This document shows, piece by piece, positions 1 through 12,700 of a stretch of 64,000 nucleotides of DNA. The translations under genes and the position numbers were made by a program. A model generated the notes under the pieces. That model was not told the origin of the DNA. It saw only the letters and a list, made by a program, of their open reading frames with translations, and searched no databases. Position 1 is the first letter of the stretch. Each line of letters opens with the position of its first letter. The stretch comes from Paragonimus westermani (Eukaryota; Platyhelminthes; Trematoda; Plagiorchiida; Troglotrematidae): assembly GCA_008508345.1 (NCBI GenBank), contig QNGE01003036.1, positions 21,651-85,650 on the forward strand, read 5' to 3'.

Positions 1-2226
1 GCAGAGTGCTGTTTTTGCTTAAAAGGACTAGATTTGTGAGAGCCACGGACCCGAATTATCTTTGTTCAATAGGTGTGAGCTGCCGTAACCTGCATACATT
101 CTGTGCACATCTGCAGCGCATGCCGTGTGAGGAATGTCCACGTTTTGAAGCGACCAAAGCGCGAATTTACAGGGTTGTTTGTGAAACGCAAGGGTACGGA
201 CTATTAAAGCATGCGCAGTCATTTGGATTCACTCTTTCGAAAAAAGCGGACACAGGTGTAAGAATCCGAATGGAACTTCCAAACTTGCAGAGGTTTCCAC
301 CAATATCAGCGAAGCGCTGTTCACTCATGGTGACAAACCCGCGTCTCGTGAGTATGACGGGAGACTCGAAAAACAACTTGCAACAAAACTATTTGGAGTC
401 GCATCTTCTTTTGGGGAACGGTGAATGCCTGGGACAAACTGATAGTAGATATTGAACTAGCTACGACCGCAAGTGGTTCCGAACACAAACTATCTTTGTT
501 TTACCCTCTATTTATTTTCCTTTTTCCCCCTATTTTTCCTTCTTCTTTTTCAGCGTAATATCAAACGTCACAACATAATCCCCAACGTATATGCAAGAAA
601 CACGCTGAAGTGAGAGCAATCAATGCAGATAATTATTGGCAATACAAATAAAAAACAATTAAGCAATATATATATTAAAATCGTCCAGTTAAGGGCTTGA
701 ATAAAAAGATAGCGGCTGCAATTTATAAAACATCAGCGCAGTCAACAGAAAAGAAAGGGGTTCGCAAGCTCCGCAAGATTTGATCTGACAGACGTGATAA
801 TGCAGCAAATTCAGACAGATTGGATACAATCTGATAAAGCAAATAGTCCTGGGGAGTGGCAAGGAAAGAGACCCTTCAGATGCATCGCCTAATAAATTCA
901 CCAATGCTTGGTGTAGAGAGGGACAGGAAACACACCAATATATTGAACCGAATAACTGAGGACGAGAAATCTCGAAATCTGGCAAACGATTGTGCAAATT
1001 TCAGCGCAGCACTTTGTGGGTTGCCCAGAAACGTTCAAGAGCTTAAAACCTCGTAAATTTTCCAGTCATCACGAAGTACTGAATGTTCACGCGTTGCAGA
1101 AGTATTCCGCGCATCGCGGAAAAATGTTAAAGCGGAACACGATGCGCCTCTAAGTGTTCAGTGGAAAAATGTGGGAGGGTCAACTGGACAATGACGGGTA
1201 GTTAAATATATGATCTTTCGGAGGAATTTATGCCATAGTAATACTTTAGCGCTGGACAATCATATGCAATGCCGAGTGACAGTTGTTATACTATATCAAG
1301 ACAGTTATGTAACAGGTAGTTATTATTGGAATATCGCCATCACTGAATTTCGATGTCTGTCTGTTTCCAACAACCGATGTTTGAACCGTAGTCGAAGTTT
1401 TAATAACATAAACTGGTCGGTGGACGCCCTAAATGAAGGGTTTGACACAAGGGAGATAACACGAGGAGCAAATCAGTGTTTCACTGCCACTGTGCTAGGT
1501 ATACGTGTGGGTTAATCCTGTGTTTTTCATAGCTTCTGCCGGAATAGGACCACATTTCACGTTCCCAAAACCCTAATCTTTTGTGACATAAGATTCGCCT
1601 TTCTAGTAGCATCGCTCACGTCCACATCGTCTTATGAATGCAAATTTATTACGAATCATCAACATCAGAGCTAGTATGTCGGCGTACTTACTGCAGCTTT
1701 ACTCGTGGTTGCATACTGGATCCATATCATCCTTGACACTACCAACTGCACTCCGCAGAATAACAATGCTTTGGCCACTGCTTTCGGGAGAGCCGCCTGA
1801 ATGGTCCACGTTTGTGTATGTTCTGTAGGTCGACTGACGTTTTCATCCGCAGTCGTCCTTTTTGGTGGTTGTCGTGCGGTTATGCTAGAAACTTTTTCAC
1901 ATCTATCTCTATAGTGCTTCCAGTTATTGCATGAAAGTCCGCTTGTGTACAGTGAGTAACTCCTGAAATGGAGTTTGTTTGCGGATTCACCGTCTTTCCA
2001 CCACGTTTGCCGAATTGTGTTGCTGTGAAGCCGAGGAAGCTTGGACGGACGAACCGAAAAGCAAAAACCTAACTTCGTGGTAGTGCATGCGAATTTCTGT
2101 GTGAGTATCAGTGATCACATATTGTCGGATACCATTAGTTGCAACAAGAATACATACCAGGATGAATATTTTCTCACAAAAAGACATACCTACGAAGCAC
2201 GTAACTCTCAGGCGGATGCCGGTAAC
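1..2226. other. No supported gene
   Basis: AT-rich sequence with several open frames of 60-150 codons (the longest on the + strand at 6-455) that show no recognisable domain. I see no tRNA, LINE motif or clear exon. It may be intergenic or intronic to an unseen gene. Confidence 0.5.
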
Positions 2227-2408
2227 TCGCAGGTTTGGGAGGACAACGAGTGTTAAATCTAGCGAATGCAGTAAATCATCACAGCGCAAGTAAAAGTCTG
2301 GTACTTTCACGGGTGTTTCAGTAGTTTCATCAAATTTAGTGAGGTTCCTTTCGAAAGCAGTGGAAAGTTCAGAGGTTTCCTGATGATTGCGCTGTTGCTG
2401 TTTCCAAA
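2227..2408 (-). CDS. Possible small minus-strand exon
   Basis: After a pyrimidine-rich acceptor on the minus strand (cctacttcacatctag), one frame is open with peptide TSELSTAFERNLTKFDETTE and VPDFYLRCDDLLHSLDL. Composition looks coding, but the donor (GTTACC) is weak. No family recognised. If real it may be a 3' exon of the gene suggested at 3.6-4.5 kb. Confidence 0.22.
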
Positions 2409-3343
2409 CTAGATGTGAAGTAGGTTGGAAGATTTTGCACTTGATTCACAGGTTGGATGTGACTAACCTTTCTCAAACATTCCGGTATAAAATCTGGGAA
2501 GGGTATTATCAGATTATTACGTTGATTCAGTCCCACCTCAAGTATACACACAATTTCACACCCACTCACAAAACACGTGACTAATAATAGTGTACAATTC
2601 TGAACGCATGTGCGAGATGAACGCAGGGTCATCCGCTACCAATGCAGACAATTATAGCCGATACAAGAAAGCAAATAAATGAACAGTAGTACAAGCGCAA
2701 AACCTGTAACCAAGAAAAGCTTGATCAGGAAACTAATGATGGTGGTATACGAACCTTTGACGCACGCAGCAGGTAAATAGGAAGTTCATTCGCCTCAAAA
2801 ATTTGACGTCAAAACGGTTAACACTTCGAAAGTTGTGTGTGGCTCGGTGATTCAAGTGTTCTAGGGTCAATCTGTGGAAAAAGTCCAGAGGCAAGTTAAG
2901 GATGTTTAGATATTACGTGCCGTAGCCATCGTCGGAAAACCGTTAGTGTAAGTCGGAATCTGTAAAAAACGTAGAAAAATCTCACAATTTGGTGAAAGAT
3001 TCAGCAGCTCCCAATGCAAGGATGAGTTGATCGAAGGAAATCGACAAAACGTTGAAAATCCAGGAATTATTTCAACTTCGACGGGTTAAGTGAGTAGAGG
3101 CGACGAGAAAGGACTCTCTGAACAACTGATATATTTCAGGTTAAGAAAAAGGATGCAATCTCATAAGCTGTCAGAAAGTATGGAACGGTCACTTCAATGT
3201 GTGTACGCAGCAATTTTTGACACAGTCCGTACGAAACGAAATTTTTTATCTGCCCAATAAAACCTGCAAATCCGTCAATTAGTTACTAATTAGTAATGTT
3301 GCAGATTTATGATTTCAGATGAGACCCAACTGTGGAACGTCAG

Positions 3344-3423
3344 GGCTTCGGCTGGATTCGAGCGAGCGACAGACACAGCATGCCTCAACGCGGCAAGCGC
3401 TCTAACAGCTGGGCTACGAAGCC
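3344..3423 (-). repeat. tRNA-like sequence (tRNA pseudogene or tRNA-derived SINE head)
   Basis: Read on the minus strand, a perfect 7-bp acceptor stem (GGCTTCG with CGAAGCC) encloses TA, a D arm with one mismatch (GCCC/GAGC), an A box resembling tagcccagctgttagagcg, an anticodon-type hairpin TGCC/GGCA with a 7-nt loop whose central triplet would be GTT, an unusually long variable region, and a T arm (GCTCG/CCAGC, one mismatch) with loop CTCGAAT. Position 33 is C instead of the near-universal T and there is one extra base before the anticodon stem. I therefore favour a tRNA-derived repeat over a functional tRNA. Confidence 0.55.
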
Positions 3424-3617
3424 ACACAAATTGAGGGTTTAATGATAGCTAACTGTGAGCAAGTAGTTTGAAAATCAATCAAAACACTACTCATAACTTT
3501 GTCTGTTTTCAACGGAGTTTTAGCTGGTAGTACGATGCCTTCTACACTGAACGATGCGGCAAAATGCGAGTTTGAGATTTCACATATTATAAAACGGTCA
3601 TCAACAACCGTTTTGCC

Positions 3618-3880
3618 TTAGAGAGTAATAAATTTCATGGTAAGGTGCCTCGTGAAATTTTTCCGTTTCACCAGTTGCATTATTTTCATGCGTCTTTGTT
3701 CACTACGGAGCGCTAACTTCTCTTCTTTTACATGACCTAGTTGCGTCTGACGTTCTGTGCGTTCGAAAATTTTGCTCGTTCGCGCCATCAGGGAGACATC
3801 TAATGTTCTCGATTTGAGCATTTTGAGTCTGTCAGTCGCTAGAGCCAATTCATTTTTGCGTTTTTCTGATGCTGATTATA
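3618..3880 (-). CDS. Possible exon of the same unrecognised minus-strand gene
   Basis: An open minus-strand frame following a possible acceptor (gatataatcag). The peptide is charged and helix-like, for example LALATDRLKMLKSRTLDVS and TERQTQLGHVKEEKLALRSE with QRRMKIMQLVKRKN, which suggests a coiled coil. It lies downstream of the 4.1-4.5 kb frame on the same strand. I could not find a donor/acceptor pair that joins the two in phase, so a shared gene is only inferred. Confidence 0.3.
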
Positions 3881-4096
3881 TCACGTATTTTTGAAACGCT
3901 GTGAGGGTACATATGGACATTGGTACCAGGTTGACCTTGTACAATTTAAAAATACTTACCCAATTTCAACTTTGTCTGTGAAGCAAACGAACTTCCTACT
4001 TTCCCGCTGCGTGCGTCAACGTTTCGTTAAATACAACCATTTTGTTTCTGAACACGGCTTTTTTGGTAGAAGGTTCCACGTTTTTGCTATTGCTTA

Positions 4097-4534
4097 TTTA
4101 TTTGTTGGTTTGTGTCGCCTGTAATTATCTACAGTGCTCTCGCATAACTTAGCACGATTCACATACATGCGTTGAGAAACGCACATTATTATTTTTATTG
4201 CATTCGGCTCTCGCCATAGTTCTGTGAACTCATTGTACTTATTCTGTGGCTCCGGTATTCCAGCCTCTAAATCAGTTAGTTTACTGGCCAAACTTCCGAA
4301 TACGTCGGTGATGATAGCTGAGCATGACTTTCTGTTGTTCCTTCTATGTGATATGTTGAGATTTGCTTTCGAGATTACTGTTTTAGCAGTGCCTCTGGTC
4401 CCTTTATCATCAGAAGGTTTGGTGCAGATGTTTCTCGTGCACCCTAAGGATTTTACACCTTTCTTTGTCGTCGTCTTGCTTTCTGTGCGCAAAGGTGATC
4501 GCTTGGCGAGTGGTAATTTCAGGAGATTAGTTGG
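4097..4534 (-). CDS. Possible exon of an unrecognised minus-strand gene
   Basis: An open minus-strand frame of 146 codons starts directly after an acceptor-like cacatttag (+ strand side 4535-4543) and closes at a stop near 4097. The peptide is Ser/Thr/Lys-rich and looks disordered at first (KRSPLRTESKTTTKKGVKSL), then has a more ordered stretch (IITDVFGSLASKLTDLEAG followed by IPEPQNKYNEFTELW). A good donor GTATGT occurs near 4168, so the true exon may end there. I do not recognise the family. It could also be a chance ORF: about one or two of this length are expected in 64 kb. Confidence 0.35.
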
Positions 4535-4539
4535 CTAAA

Positions 4540-6680
4540 TGTGTATGATATTCCTTTTTACCACCAGAATACGTCCAAAACGTCTCAAAGCAACTAAATG
4601 TAATCAGGTGCGCCAAACAGTGTGCTAATTTGAGTGATGAAATGAAAAAACGGAGTACACACCAGGAAGCAATAATAACTGGCTTTTTCGTAAACCGCGC
4701 GCCGAGACATGAATATGGCCGATTTTACATTTGTTGCACTACTCGATTATTTGTGGTTTTCCACCGCCCGAAATTATCTGCAATGTTTGCTCATATCTCA
4801 GCGTACTTCTCACATACGCTTTCAGAATTATAGATTATTACTGAAACAAAAACACTGCGGCAAATCTGTTGGAATTTTGGAGAACATGCAGTGTGCCCTG
4901 TACATGCGTTTCATAAAACCCAGCCTTCGAGTTTACAGGCTGCCGCCGGATTGTGTCTGTAGAATGCACCCAGGATGGCTGCCTGAAATAGAAACCAGTG
5001 TCTCTGACCTCAGGTGGCGGCGTTGTGATTACAGAACGCTTCTAAGCTGACCTTTAACCACATTGTATTTTGAATTGTTGTTGTAAACCGTGCATATATA
5101 CGCCCAATCATCCCACTTCTTGAAAAACATGCATGGGTTTGCATGCCGGTTTATTCACTTGATTGAATAGATATCAGCGTCTTCAGGAAAAGAATAGTGC
5201 CGCACCAGCCTATACACGATAAGAGCGAACAGTTAATGGAGCAGAATTATCCCGTTGATCAGCGTTCACTTGGAAGCTGGGAACCATCGTACAAGTCCCC
5301 GGATTGATGCCCACGACTATATTCTGTTTGTAGTCAAGTGTTGCGGCGATCATATCCCATCACACGCGTCTCGGGTGTGTTAATATACCTCATGGGTTGT
5401 CGGAGTAATAAGTGAGAAAAACTGCTCTACCACTTATGCCATATGGTACCATATAGTACGAAATTCGAACATGAAACATAATAATACAAGTTTCTTGGGT
5501 GTGTTCAAAATCCCATACCTGTGTAAACGTTCGAAGTAAAGCAGACGTAAAATGATACATAAAGGCGAACACTATGAAAATTGCTCTAGGATGTGCGAAG
5601 TAAGGTAATCACGTGCGTAGTCTGACGAACAAAAACAAGCGTCCAAATACCCCCACATCCAAGTCTTGGATCCCGGCAGCGCCAACATCAAAAACTTTCA
5701 GAAAGCACGATTGCGTTTGATCAAACATCATGAAATCGGCAGTAATTTTTTACCCATTCACAAAAGTAGAATTAACCGACTTTCACTTGGACGAAAATAC
5801 ACTACTGGGGTTGTTTCAACATTTTGCTGATTGCCCACCAAAACTTGCTGGATAACGCCATATTTCAGCGGACATTCCGCCACATGGAAAGACGGTGACG
5901 CCACAAGCATAACTCATTTCATAGTTCAGTTACCGCACACCGAGAAAACTTAGTGCAAAATCCAACAGCGCCAAAGGAGGCGGACGTAACAGAGCTTTTA
6001 GCGTAAACACGCGCCAGCCGTCAAGGTAGAGGAATGTCGATAGAAACTCCAGTCAGCCTTTAGAATTCGAAAAAGTGTCGGAATAGCTGGCCGGCGTAAC
6101 CAAGGATGGTGATCGAAACGTTTTCGGACTTCAACTTTAAATATGGTGCTGATTCACCAGGCTGTTGTGGGTAAAACTGCAGTAAGCGCTTCAACACATT
6201 GGCTTTTGTGTAAGCGGTTTACGGATGAGTTGCATCCATGAGGTAATGTGAACAGGTGCGGTAGCACCGGAATGGTAACTCTGACGTCGCAGGGAGTTAC
6301 AGTATTCATGAACGTCGGGGAGTATCGCATTACAGATATGAATCTAACTGGATTGAGTACCTTTTTCTCTTGTCTTATATACGATTACATGTTCTCGACA
6401 ATTTGTCAGAAATTATTTTGTAGTAGTTTGTATTTGGCAAATATAACAACTTTTTCAGCGATTCCAACGATTTGTACACGGGTTCGAGGCTGAAGCCCAG
6501 TCTACTCGGATCCAGTCGTTTTGCTCGTTTTGATGTCCGGCGGTCTTCTGTTGACCTGGAAGGCCGTAATTGAAAACGGGGTGTAGCACTGCTCCTGGGG
6601 GTCACGGAAATTACCAGTAACAGAGTAAAATAATAATCTAGCAAAACAGGATAAATTATTAATTTAACGGTTTATTAGGT
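4540..6680. other. No supported gene
   Basis: Nothing recognised on either strand. A 113-codon + strand frame at 4709-5050 has no family resemblance. The stretch around 6090-6120 (gatcgaaacgttttcgg) looks like old repeat sequence but could not be assigned. Confidence 0.5.
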
Positions 6681-7602
6681 AGGTGAGAATCCAATAACAC
6701 TTTGAGACGGTCTTTAGAAGAGTAGCTAACAATCTCTAGTGGTAGGTCGTTCCAGTGTTTGATAACCCCATAAGAGAAGAACTGTTGTTTCAGGAGGGTC
6801 CAAGGTCAATGCTTACAGAGCTCCTAGTCGTGACCTCTTCGACTGTTAATACTTACTAGGGTGAAGAATTGTTGCACGAGTCCTGTGCTAAAAAAAAGTG
6901 TGTAAAAATTAAGTCGCCGCGGAGTCTACGAAACTCAAATGGATAAAGATCGAGAATTTCAAGGCGAGACTCGTATGAAAGATGCCGTAAGCCAGTGACC
7001 ACGTTGGTGGCTACTCGCTGGACACGTTCAATGACAAGTATGTCCTCCTTCAAACCGGTTTAGACAACTTGATTGGCATACTCGAGCAATGGTCTAATGT
7101 AGACTCTGTAAAGCGTGTGGAAGGCGCGCTCGTCAATCCGGCGGAAGGTTCGTTTGATCATCCCGAGAGCCATGAGACCCCTTTTGGCGGCCAGCTGGTG
7201 ATGATTAGAGAAGGACAAAGCAGACGATAGCAAGATCCCTAGGTCTTTCCTGAGATCTACTTTCGTGATATCTACTACATTTTGTGCACCATGTATCACG
7301 AATAGGTTCCCGGAGTCTCCTCCGAGTAACATGTGCACACACTTACTGTCGTTTAGAGGGAGACTCCAATCATCTGACCAGCACTTAATACGACCAAGGT
7401 CAATCCGCAATGCACTTAATACGATCAAGGTCAATCTTCAATGCACTTAATACGATCAAGGTCAATCTGCAATGCTGCAGATTTTTAAGTCGCCGACAAA
7501 AAGGAGGGCGTTGCTAGAGATGAACTCGGGGAGACCATTGATGTAAATAAGAAACAACAATGGACCAAGTACCGATCCTTGAGGGACTCCCACAGAGACT
7601 GG
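6680..7602 (-). mobile_element. CR1-type LINE fragment, reverse transcriptase C-terminal half, degenerate
   Basis: Reading the minus strand from 7602 downward: [20 protein letters not shown], then LLFVGDLKI where an active enzyme has FADD, so the catalytic aspartate pair is lost. Next come RIKCWSDDWSLPLNDSKC (7434-7060), the segment IDERAFHTLYRVYIRPLLEY, and in another frame VQRVATNVVTGLRHL with RRLRGDLIF (7053-6856). These motifs in this order are typical of CR1/jockey-like LINEs, as in SR1/Perere families of schistosomes. The element is 5'-truncated, frame-shifted, and interrupted by the 31-bp tandem repeat listed next. Confidence 0.85.
7381..7473 (-). repeat. 3 x 31-bp tandem repeat inside the CR1 reverse transcriptase
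   Basis: Three adjacent 31-bp units begin at 7381, 7412 and 7443, each starting gcacttaatacga and differing at two or three bases. On the minus strand each encodes the same short piece ([10 protein letters not shown]) that normally occurs once just before WSDDW. Because 31 is not a multiple of three, the extra units shift the frame. Confidence 0.9.
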
Positions 7603-9779
7603 GGATGGAGACGAAAGGCCTGAACCGGTTTCTGGGATGTGCTAGGAGCTTTGGAGCTGCTTTGGGTGTCCGTCAGTTAGTTACGTCGGGCGATCGAGAC
7701 CCAACGACGATTGTTGCCCTGTATCGTTTGTTCCGTCAAAGCCTGGTAGTCAACCATGGACACAAGCTTCTTCCTCTCTCTTGTAACATTGAAACAACAA
7801 TGTCAGTGTCAGGTAGCATTTCGTGTAGGCACTGCCATGAACCGCTTCTCATTCCCTGGCTACAGCGGCTTGTTCATCTGGCAGAATAGTCAGGTGATTC
7901 ATTTACAGTTCGTGTACTAGATTTGTCCGCCTAAAGGGCCATGCGTTGCAATGCTCTGGCTGTAATACGTGGTTCCATATTTCCCGCCTTGTCGTCTCTT
8001 CAGAGCTGTACCACGCACATAGTGCAGTCAACCCGGACTGCCTTCAGTCGAACGGCGATGCTGTCGTTGCTCCGGGAATTTATTTGCTGGCCAAGTAGAC
8101 ACCACCGGCACTTCGATAACCACTGCTGGCGAGACTGCATGTAATAGCAGAACGCTTCATGACCTAGCCGCTATTGTTAGCGCTCACAACCATACACAGA
8201 GTGTGTGACAACGCTACCTGAACAAGAGCCGGGTAGTCAAAGGCGACTACACGCATCAGTGGTGGCCGATACCTCGGAGCTATCACGTTTAATAGGCACT
8301 GGCGCGCTTGCTGTGAAAACCGAATTTTCTGTCACCCGGTCAAACTCCGTTATGGCATAGGACCCTTCAGAGTGATTTAAATCTTCCCTCTAGCTACGCA
8401 GCGAGCTTGATCGCGATCGTTGGCTCGCATTTTGTGCTCATGTTTGAATCATACTTGAATGTCCTTCTTACGTTATCCGTCTCGCAAGGAAACCCGACTA
8501 ACCGCATGTAAACAGTCCGAGGCTGGTACAGGTTCCTCTTCCAAATGTCTCAGAAACAGAGGGAATTCTCCTAGTAGCATTTCAACCACGCCCTTCTGGT
8601 GGTGACTCAGTCTATCCCAATATATCATGGATTACGCGGAAACGGGGGGAACAAACCGTTCCCACAACGAAATTATCAAAATTGTGCTTGATAGAATGGG
8701 GTACAACACCGTGCGCTATATCGTACATTGAAAACCTTCTGTCTTCGCTCTGGAGCTAAATGCGCTTCTGCAGAACGCACTGGGCATGTCGCGCCCTAGC
8801 CTAACCCCAGATGATTCCTAAATGCGCGTCTTGGAAATTGCCGTGAATGCTTTCGATAAAGCTGTACATATATTTGAACGTATTCAACACGAGCGCTATT
8901 AAATTTTAGCGGGCATAATCTTCCACCTTGATCGTACCAAAGATCAGCGCGAGAAGTTGCGAGCTGATTACCTGGCACGAGCTGCCTGTCAAAGTAGCTG
9001 TTTGCTCGAGTGTTTGGTTATTGTTACGTGGTAATAGAACGTCGATGGCCAAGTTTGCTGCCCGATTTATTCTCTTCTCATTGGTTCGTTCCTTTATGTT
9101 GAAATTTTTATATTGACTACGAATGTTTCTTGCACTCTGACACTACTACCCAAGTTACGTGCGTGACAACCCATTGCTCCCATGAATGTTGATCTGGACG
9201 TATTTTTAAATCTTGATACCGCCTGCTTGTAGAAAAGTTTCCGCATAGTTCTTTTCCCTTACTTTCCCTTGCCGGACCTTTGTTTATATGAACTCTGGTT
9301 TCATTTTTGCTCGACCTCACGCCCTCAAGTGAATGTTGCGTTTGATCATATTTACGAGAACCGTTAATCTCGAAACTCGTATATTTGGTGGATTCAATAT
9401 TGAGATTTGTTGTTTTCTTCAACCATTTGGTTTATCATATTGTTTCGGGACATTAGCACCTTATTAATAAGAAACTCGCCAATACGACCGTTTTTTGGGT
9501 CCGAATCGGTTGCTCGACGGGTTCAGAATTTACAGACGCTTGTTATTTACATACGCGACTATACTGGATCCAGCATAAAGATGGACGTTGCAAGAAGACT
9601 AAGCGTCCGATATTAACACTGCCCGCCTGGCGGTTTTGTTGGTTGACCTGAGGTCTCAAAATAGCGTATCTGAGCCCGCTCACCCAGAGTCGGCGATATA
9701 CTCGCCGGTACGCCCGGTGTCCCCGCCACCTTCTCGTACATTAGCAACTGCGGCAACCCGCACTTATTCAGAATAAATT
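7603..9779. other. GC-richer block, probably old repeat, unassigned
   Basis: Base composition is clearly less AT-rich than the CFAP251 introns, similar to the LINEs on both sides. Short frames only, no recognisable transposase, integrase or reverse transcriptase block. Most likely degraded mobile-element sequence, possibly including the 5' part of one of the flanking CR1 elements. Confidence 0.45.
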
Positions 9780-12700
9780 CCATCTATTGTACCTATACCA
9801 ACGCCCAAAGTCCGACCAGCAAAGTAGGTGAGCCCCGCGCGCTTTGCCTTACAAACGACCTCATTTTTGCCGGAATTGCTGAATCGTGGTTTTCAATAAA
9901 TTATCATCATCTTGAGTTTGATATAGTAGTTACACTGCCATTTCGGAATGATGGAAAAATGGGAGGAGAATATGGTGTTGTCCTTTATTTCCGCAACTCC
10001 TCGGGTTATTCTCCGTCCCACCCAATACTACATTTCCCGGATCCGTCTGGTGCTTCATTGCAATATCCAACTCTGAAAGATCAATGTTCTGCGCAGTCTA
10101 TCGGCCTTCCAACCATTGTTCCGACAGCGACGAGGCAATTCTGTCCAGCCTTTGATGTCTCCTCCCTAGGCTACTCACACACCCTAATAATTGCCTGTTT
10201 AACCTACCACTAGCTGACCTTCAATCTTAATCGTACGAAAGCCCTGTTGATGCAATGTCTGCAAAATTTCTAGCCGCAAATGCAGCTGCAAGACTTACGG
10301 AACATGTGACTGATTGCTCAAGATAACGCAAAGGCCATGTCCCTCCGCCTAGATTACGCCCTTACCAACGGTGAATCAGTAGCAGACAGCTCAACGTTTG
10401 AGCGCCTCGCTCGACTTGAGTGGTCACACTGCAATAACTTTGGACTTCACCTACAGTGCTCTGCTTACCCCCAAAGCGACGTTTCGTGAATCGTTCGCTA
10501 ACGATTCAAGTTCATACCGAGTTACGCGTAATCTGTTAATCCAGTAAATGCCTCTCAATAACCAACGACAGAGATAATCTATCCTTGAAACGGTTAACGA
10601 GAAGGCGCTCGTAATAACTGGATTTAATACGGTACTAATTGAACCAATGTACAAGAAAACTTTCTCTCACCTCGAATGTGAAAATCCTGGAAATCAAAGA
10701 AAGAAAGTGCCCGCACAGCAAATCGACAACCAAGCACCGATATAAACGGGTTGAGCTCACTCAAACAAAGGATCATTGGTCTGGTAAGAGCAAAACGACT
10801 GTTCACGCATCAAGAAATGACGGAAATCATAAGTTACTCAAGAAAAAATATGGAAGGAAAATGTCTAATTTCGGCATTTAGAAGTTTACAGGGCTCGGAC
10901 TAAATAGGGTTAAGGGAAGCGGTCAAAGTGGGTGGTGTAAGAACAAGGATGAGTAATGTATCTTATTTGGGGGAGAGAACAAAGCGTATGGCCACCTTTC
11001 AACATCAAGCAAACCTGAGCAATATCAAAATTATGCAACAAACCTTGGCAAGTTGAACAAAATATGCTCAACACACACCGAGCTAATGCTTCGTAGGAAC
11101 AGTTTAACTCGTCATTGTCCGTTGAAGAAATGTTAGTCCGTTTCAATTGTACCATTCGAAAAAACAGAGGTTACTAAACACCACTCTACTCCATAATCCA
11201 TGGGAAACCGCGAGAGTGAACGCCTTCTCGAACGTCAAAGATTATCCAGGCTAAACATTCAGTATGGGCTCGATTTGGAATGTCAAGGGATCCGGATCGT
11301 CATCATCTTTATGTGCGACTTCAAAATCCCCGCACCAAGCTAATCGGAAAAGATGGATTGGAGTTCCAGCGACGCTTATCCTAGCGCTTCGGTAATGATC
11401 CCAGAAGCCTGTATAAACCTGTCTGGAAAACCCGTAAAAGCAAAGCCGTTTGCCTTGGCTAACCGGTCCCGAGGGCTCACTATTTCAGATGGTGAAGCTT
11501 CTGAAGTTCTGGCCAACTTTTACGGCGCTGTGGTTACTAACAGCATGCCAGGATGCTTTGCAGCAAAAAGTGAAAACACTACTGGAAGAAGCTCTACGGT
11601 GGATACCACTGGAGATGCTGTGCTGATGAAACTTTGGGGCATTAAACTCACATCACCCAGGCCGAAATGCATGTCTCCTTTGACCTTTGCTCACGAAGCT
11701 GCCCAGTTGACCGTCCCGCTGAGCATCTTGTTTGTACAGTCATTCGCTCTAGGAACAGTGCCCGAAAGTTGGAAATCAGCGGATATCACTCTCATCTTTA
11801 AAGATGAGCAGCACAATCAGCCGTGCAAAAATCGCCCAACAGCACTCCTATCTTGTGTGTTCAAGGTCCTTGGAGAACCTGCCCACGATTCACCATCTAA
11901 ACATCGCTCGACACAAGCTTTCTTCTGCAGTAACCAACACAGCTCCCTCTGCAGCCTCCTGTGTGCTACGAAGTTTCTATCAACTGTAGACCAGTGGGGC
12001 ACTATTACTGACAAGGGAGAGGTAGTTGATGCTATTTACCTTGACTTTGCGGAGGCTTTTAATAGATGAAAAATTCTGTTTTACTTGGCAAGTCTCGCCG
12101 TTGCGATGTCAAGGGTGATCTTCCTCGCTGGTTCGGATTTCATTTGTCAAACCGCTTCTATCATGTGTGAGTGGGTTGCTCCGTATCCTTCGCCGGATTT
12201 AGAACTAGGGGGGTCCCACAGGAGTTCACCCAGGGGCCAACACTTTTCTCCCTCTCCATCAACGACCTACCATCTAAATTATCGTTTCCACTGATGTTTC
12301 TGGCCTACCGTACGTATCAGCTCTGACTCGTGTGCCCTACAGGCTGATATTAGTGCCCTTAACAACTAGTTCAAACCAAACTCCATCGATTTCAATATCA
12401 GCAAATGCCAAGTCATGCATATCACACACGAGCACAGTTTCCCCCACTACCTTGGCAAAGTGCTTCTTCGACTCACAGACGGAAAAAACGATCGTAGTAC
12501 TGCTGTGGAGAACAACCTTCCAAATTCTCCTATTGGCGAGGCATGCGCCAAGAAAGCTAATAACCTACCAACAATGCTGATGTGTGTGTTTGAAAAATTC
12601 GAGCGACCCTGTTTTAATATCTCTACAACAGATTTATTCGCCCCCACCTTGACTAAGGAACTCTGATTTGGTCAATCCTATTTTGGAAACTGTTCAGAGG

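Noticed and set aside
6..455. 149-codon + strand ORF at the window start
   Set aside because: No recognisable domain, no splice or start context; about one ORF of this size is expected by chance.
4709..5050. 113-codon + strand ORF
   Set aside because: No family resemblance and no exon signals.
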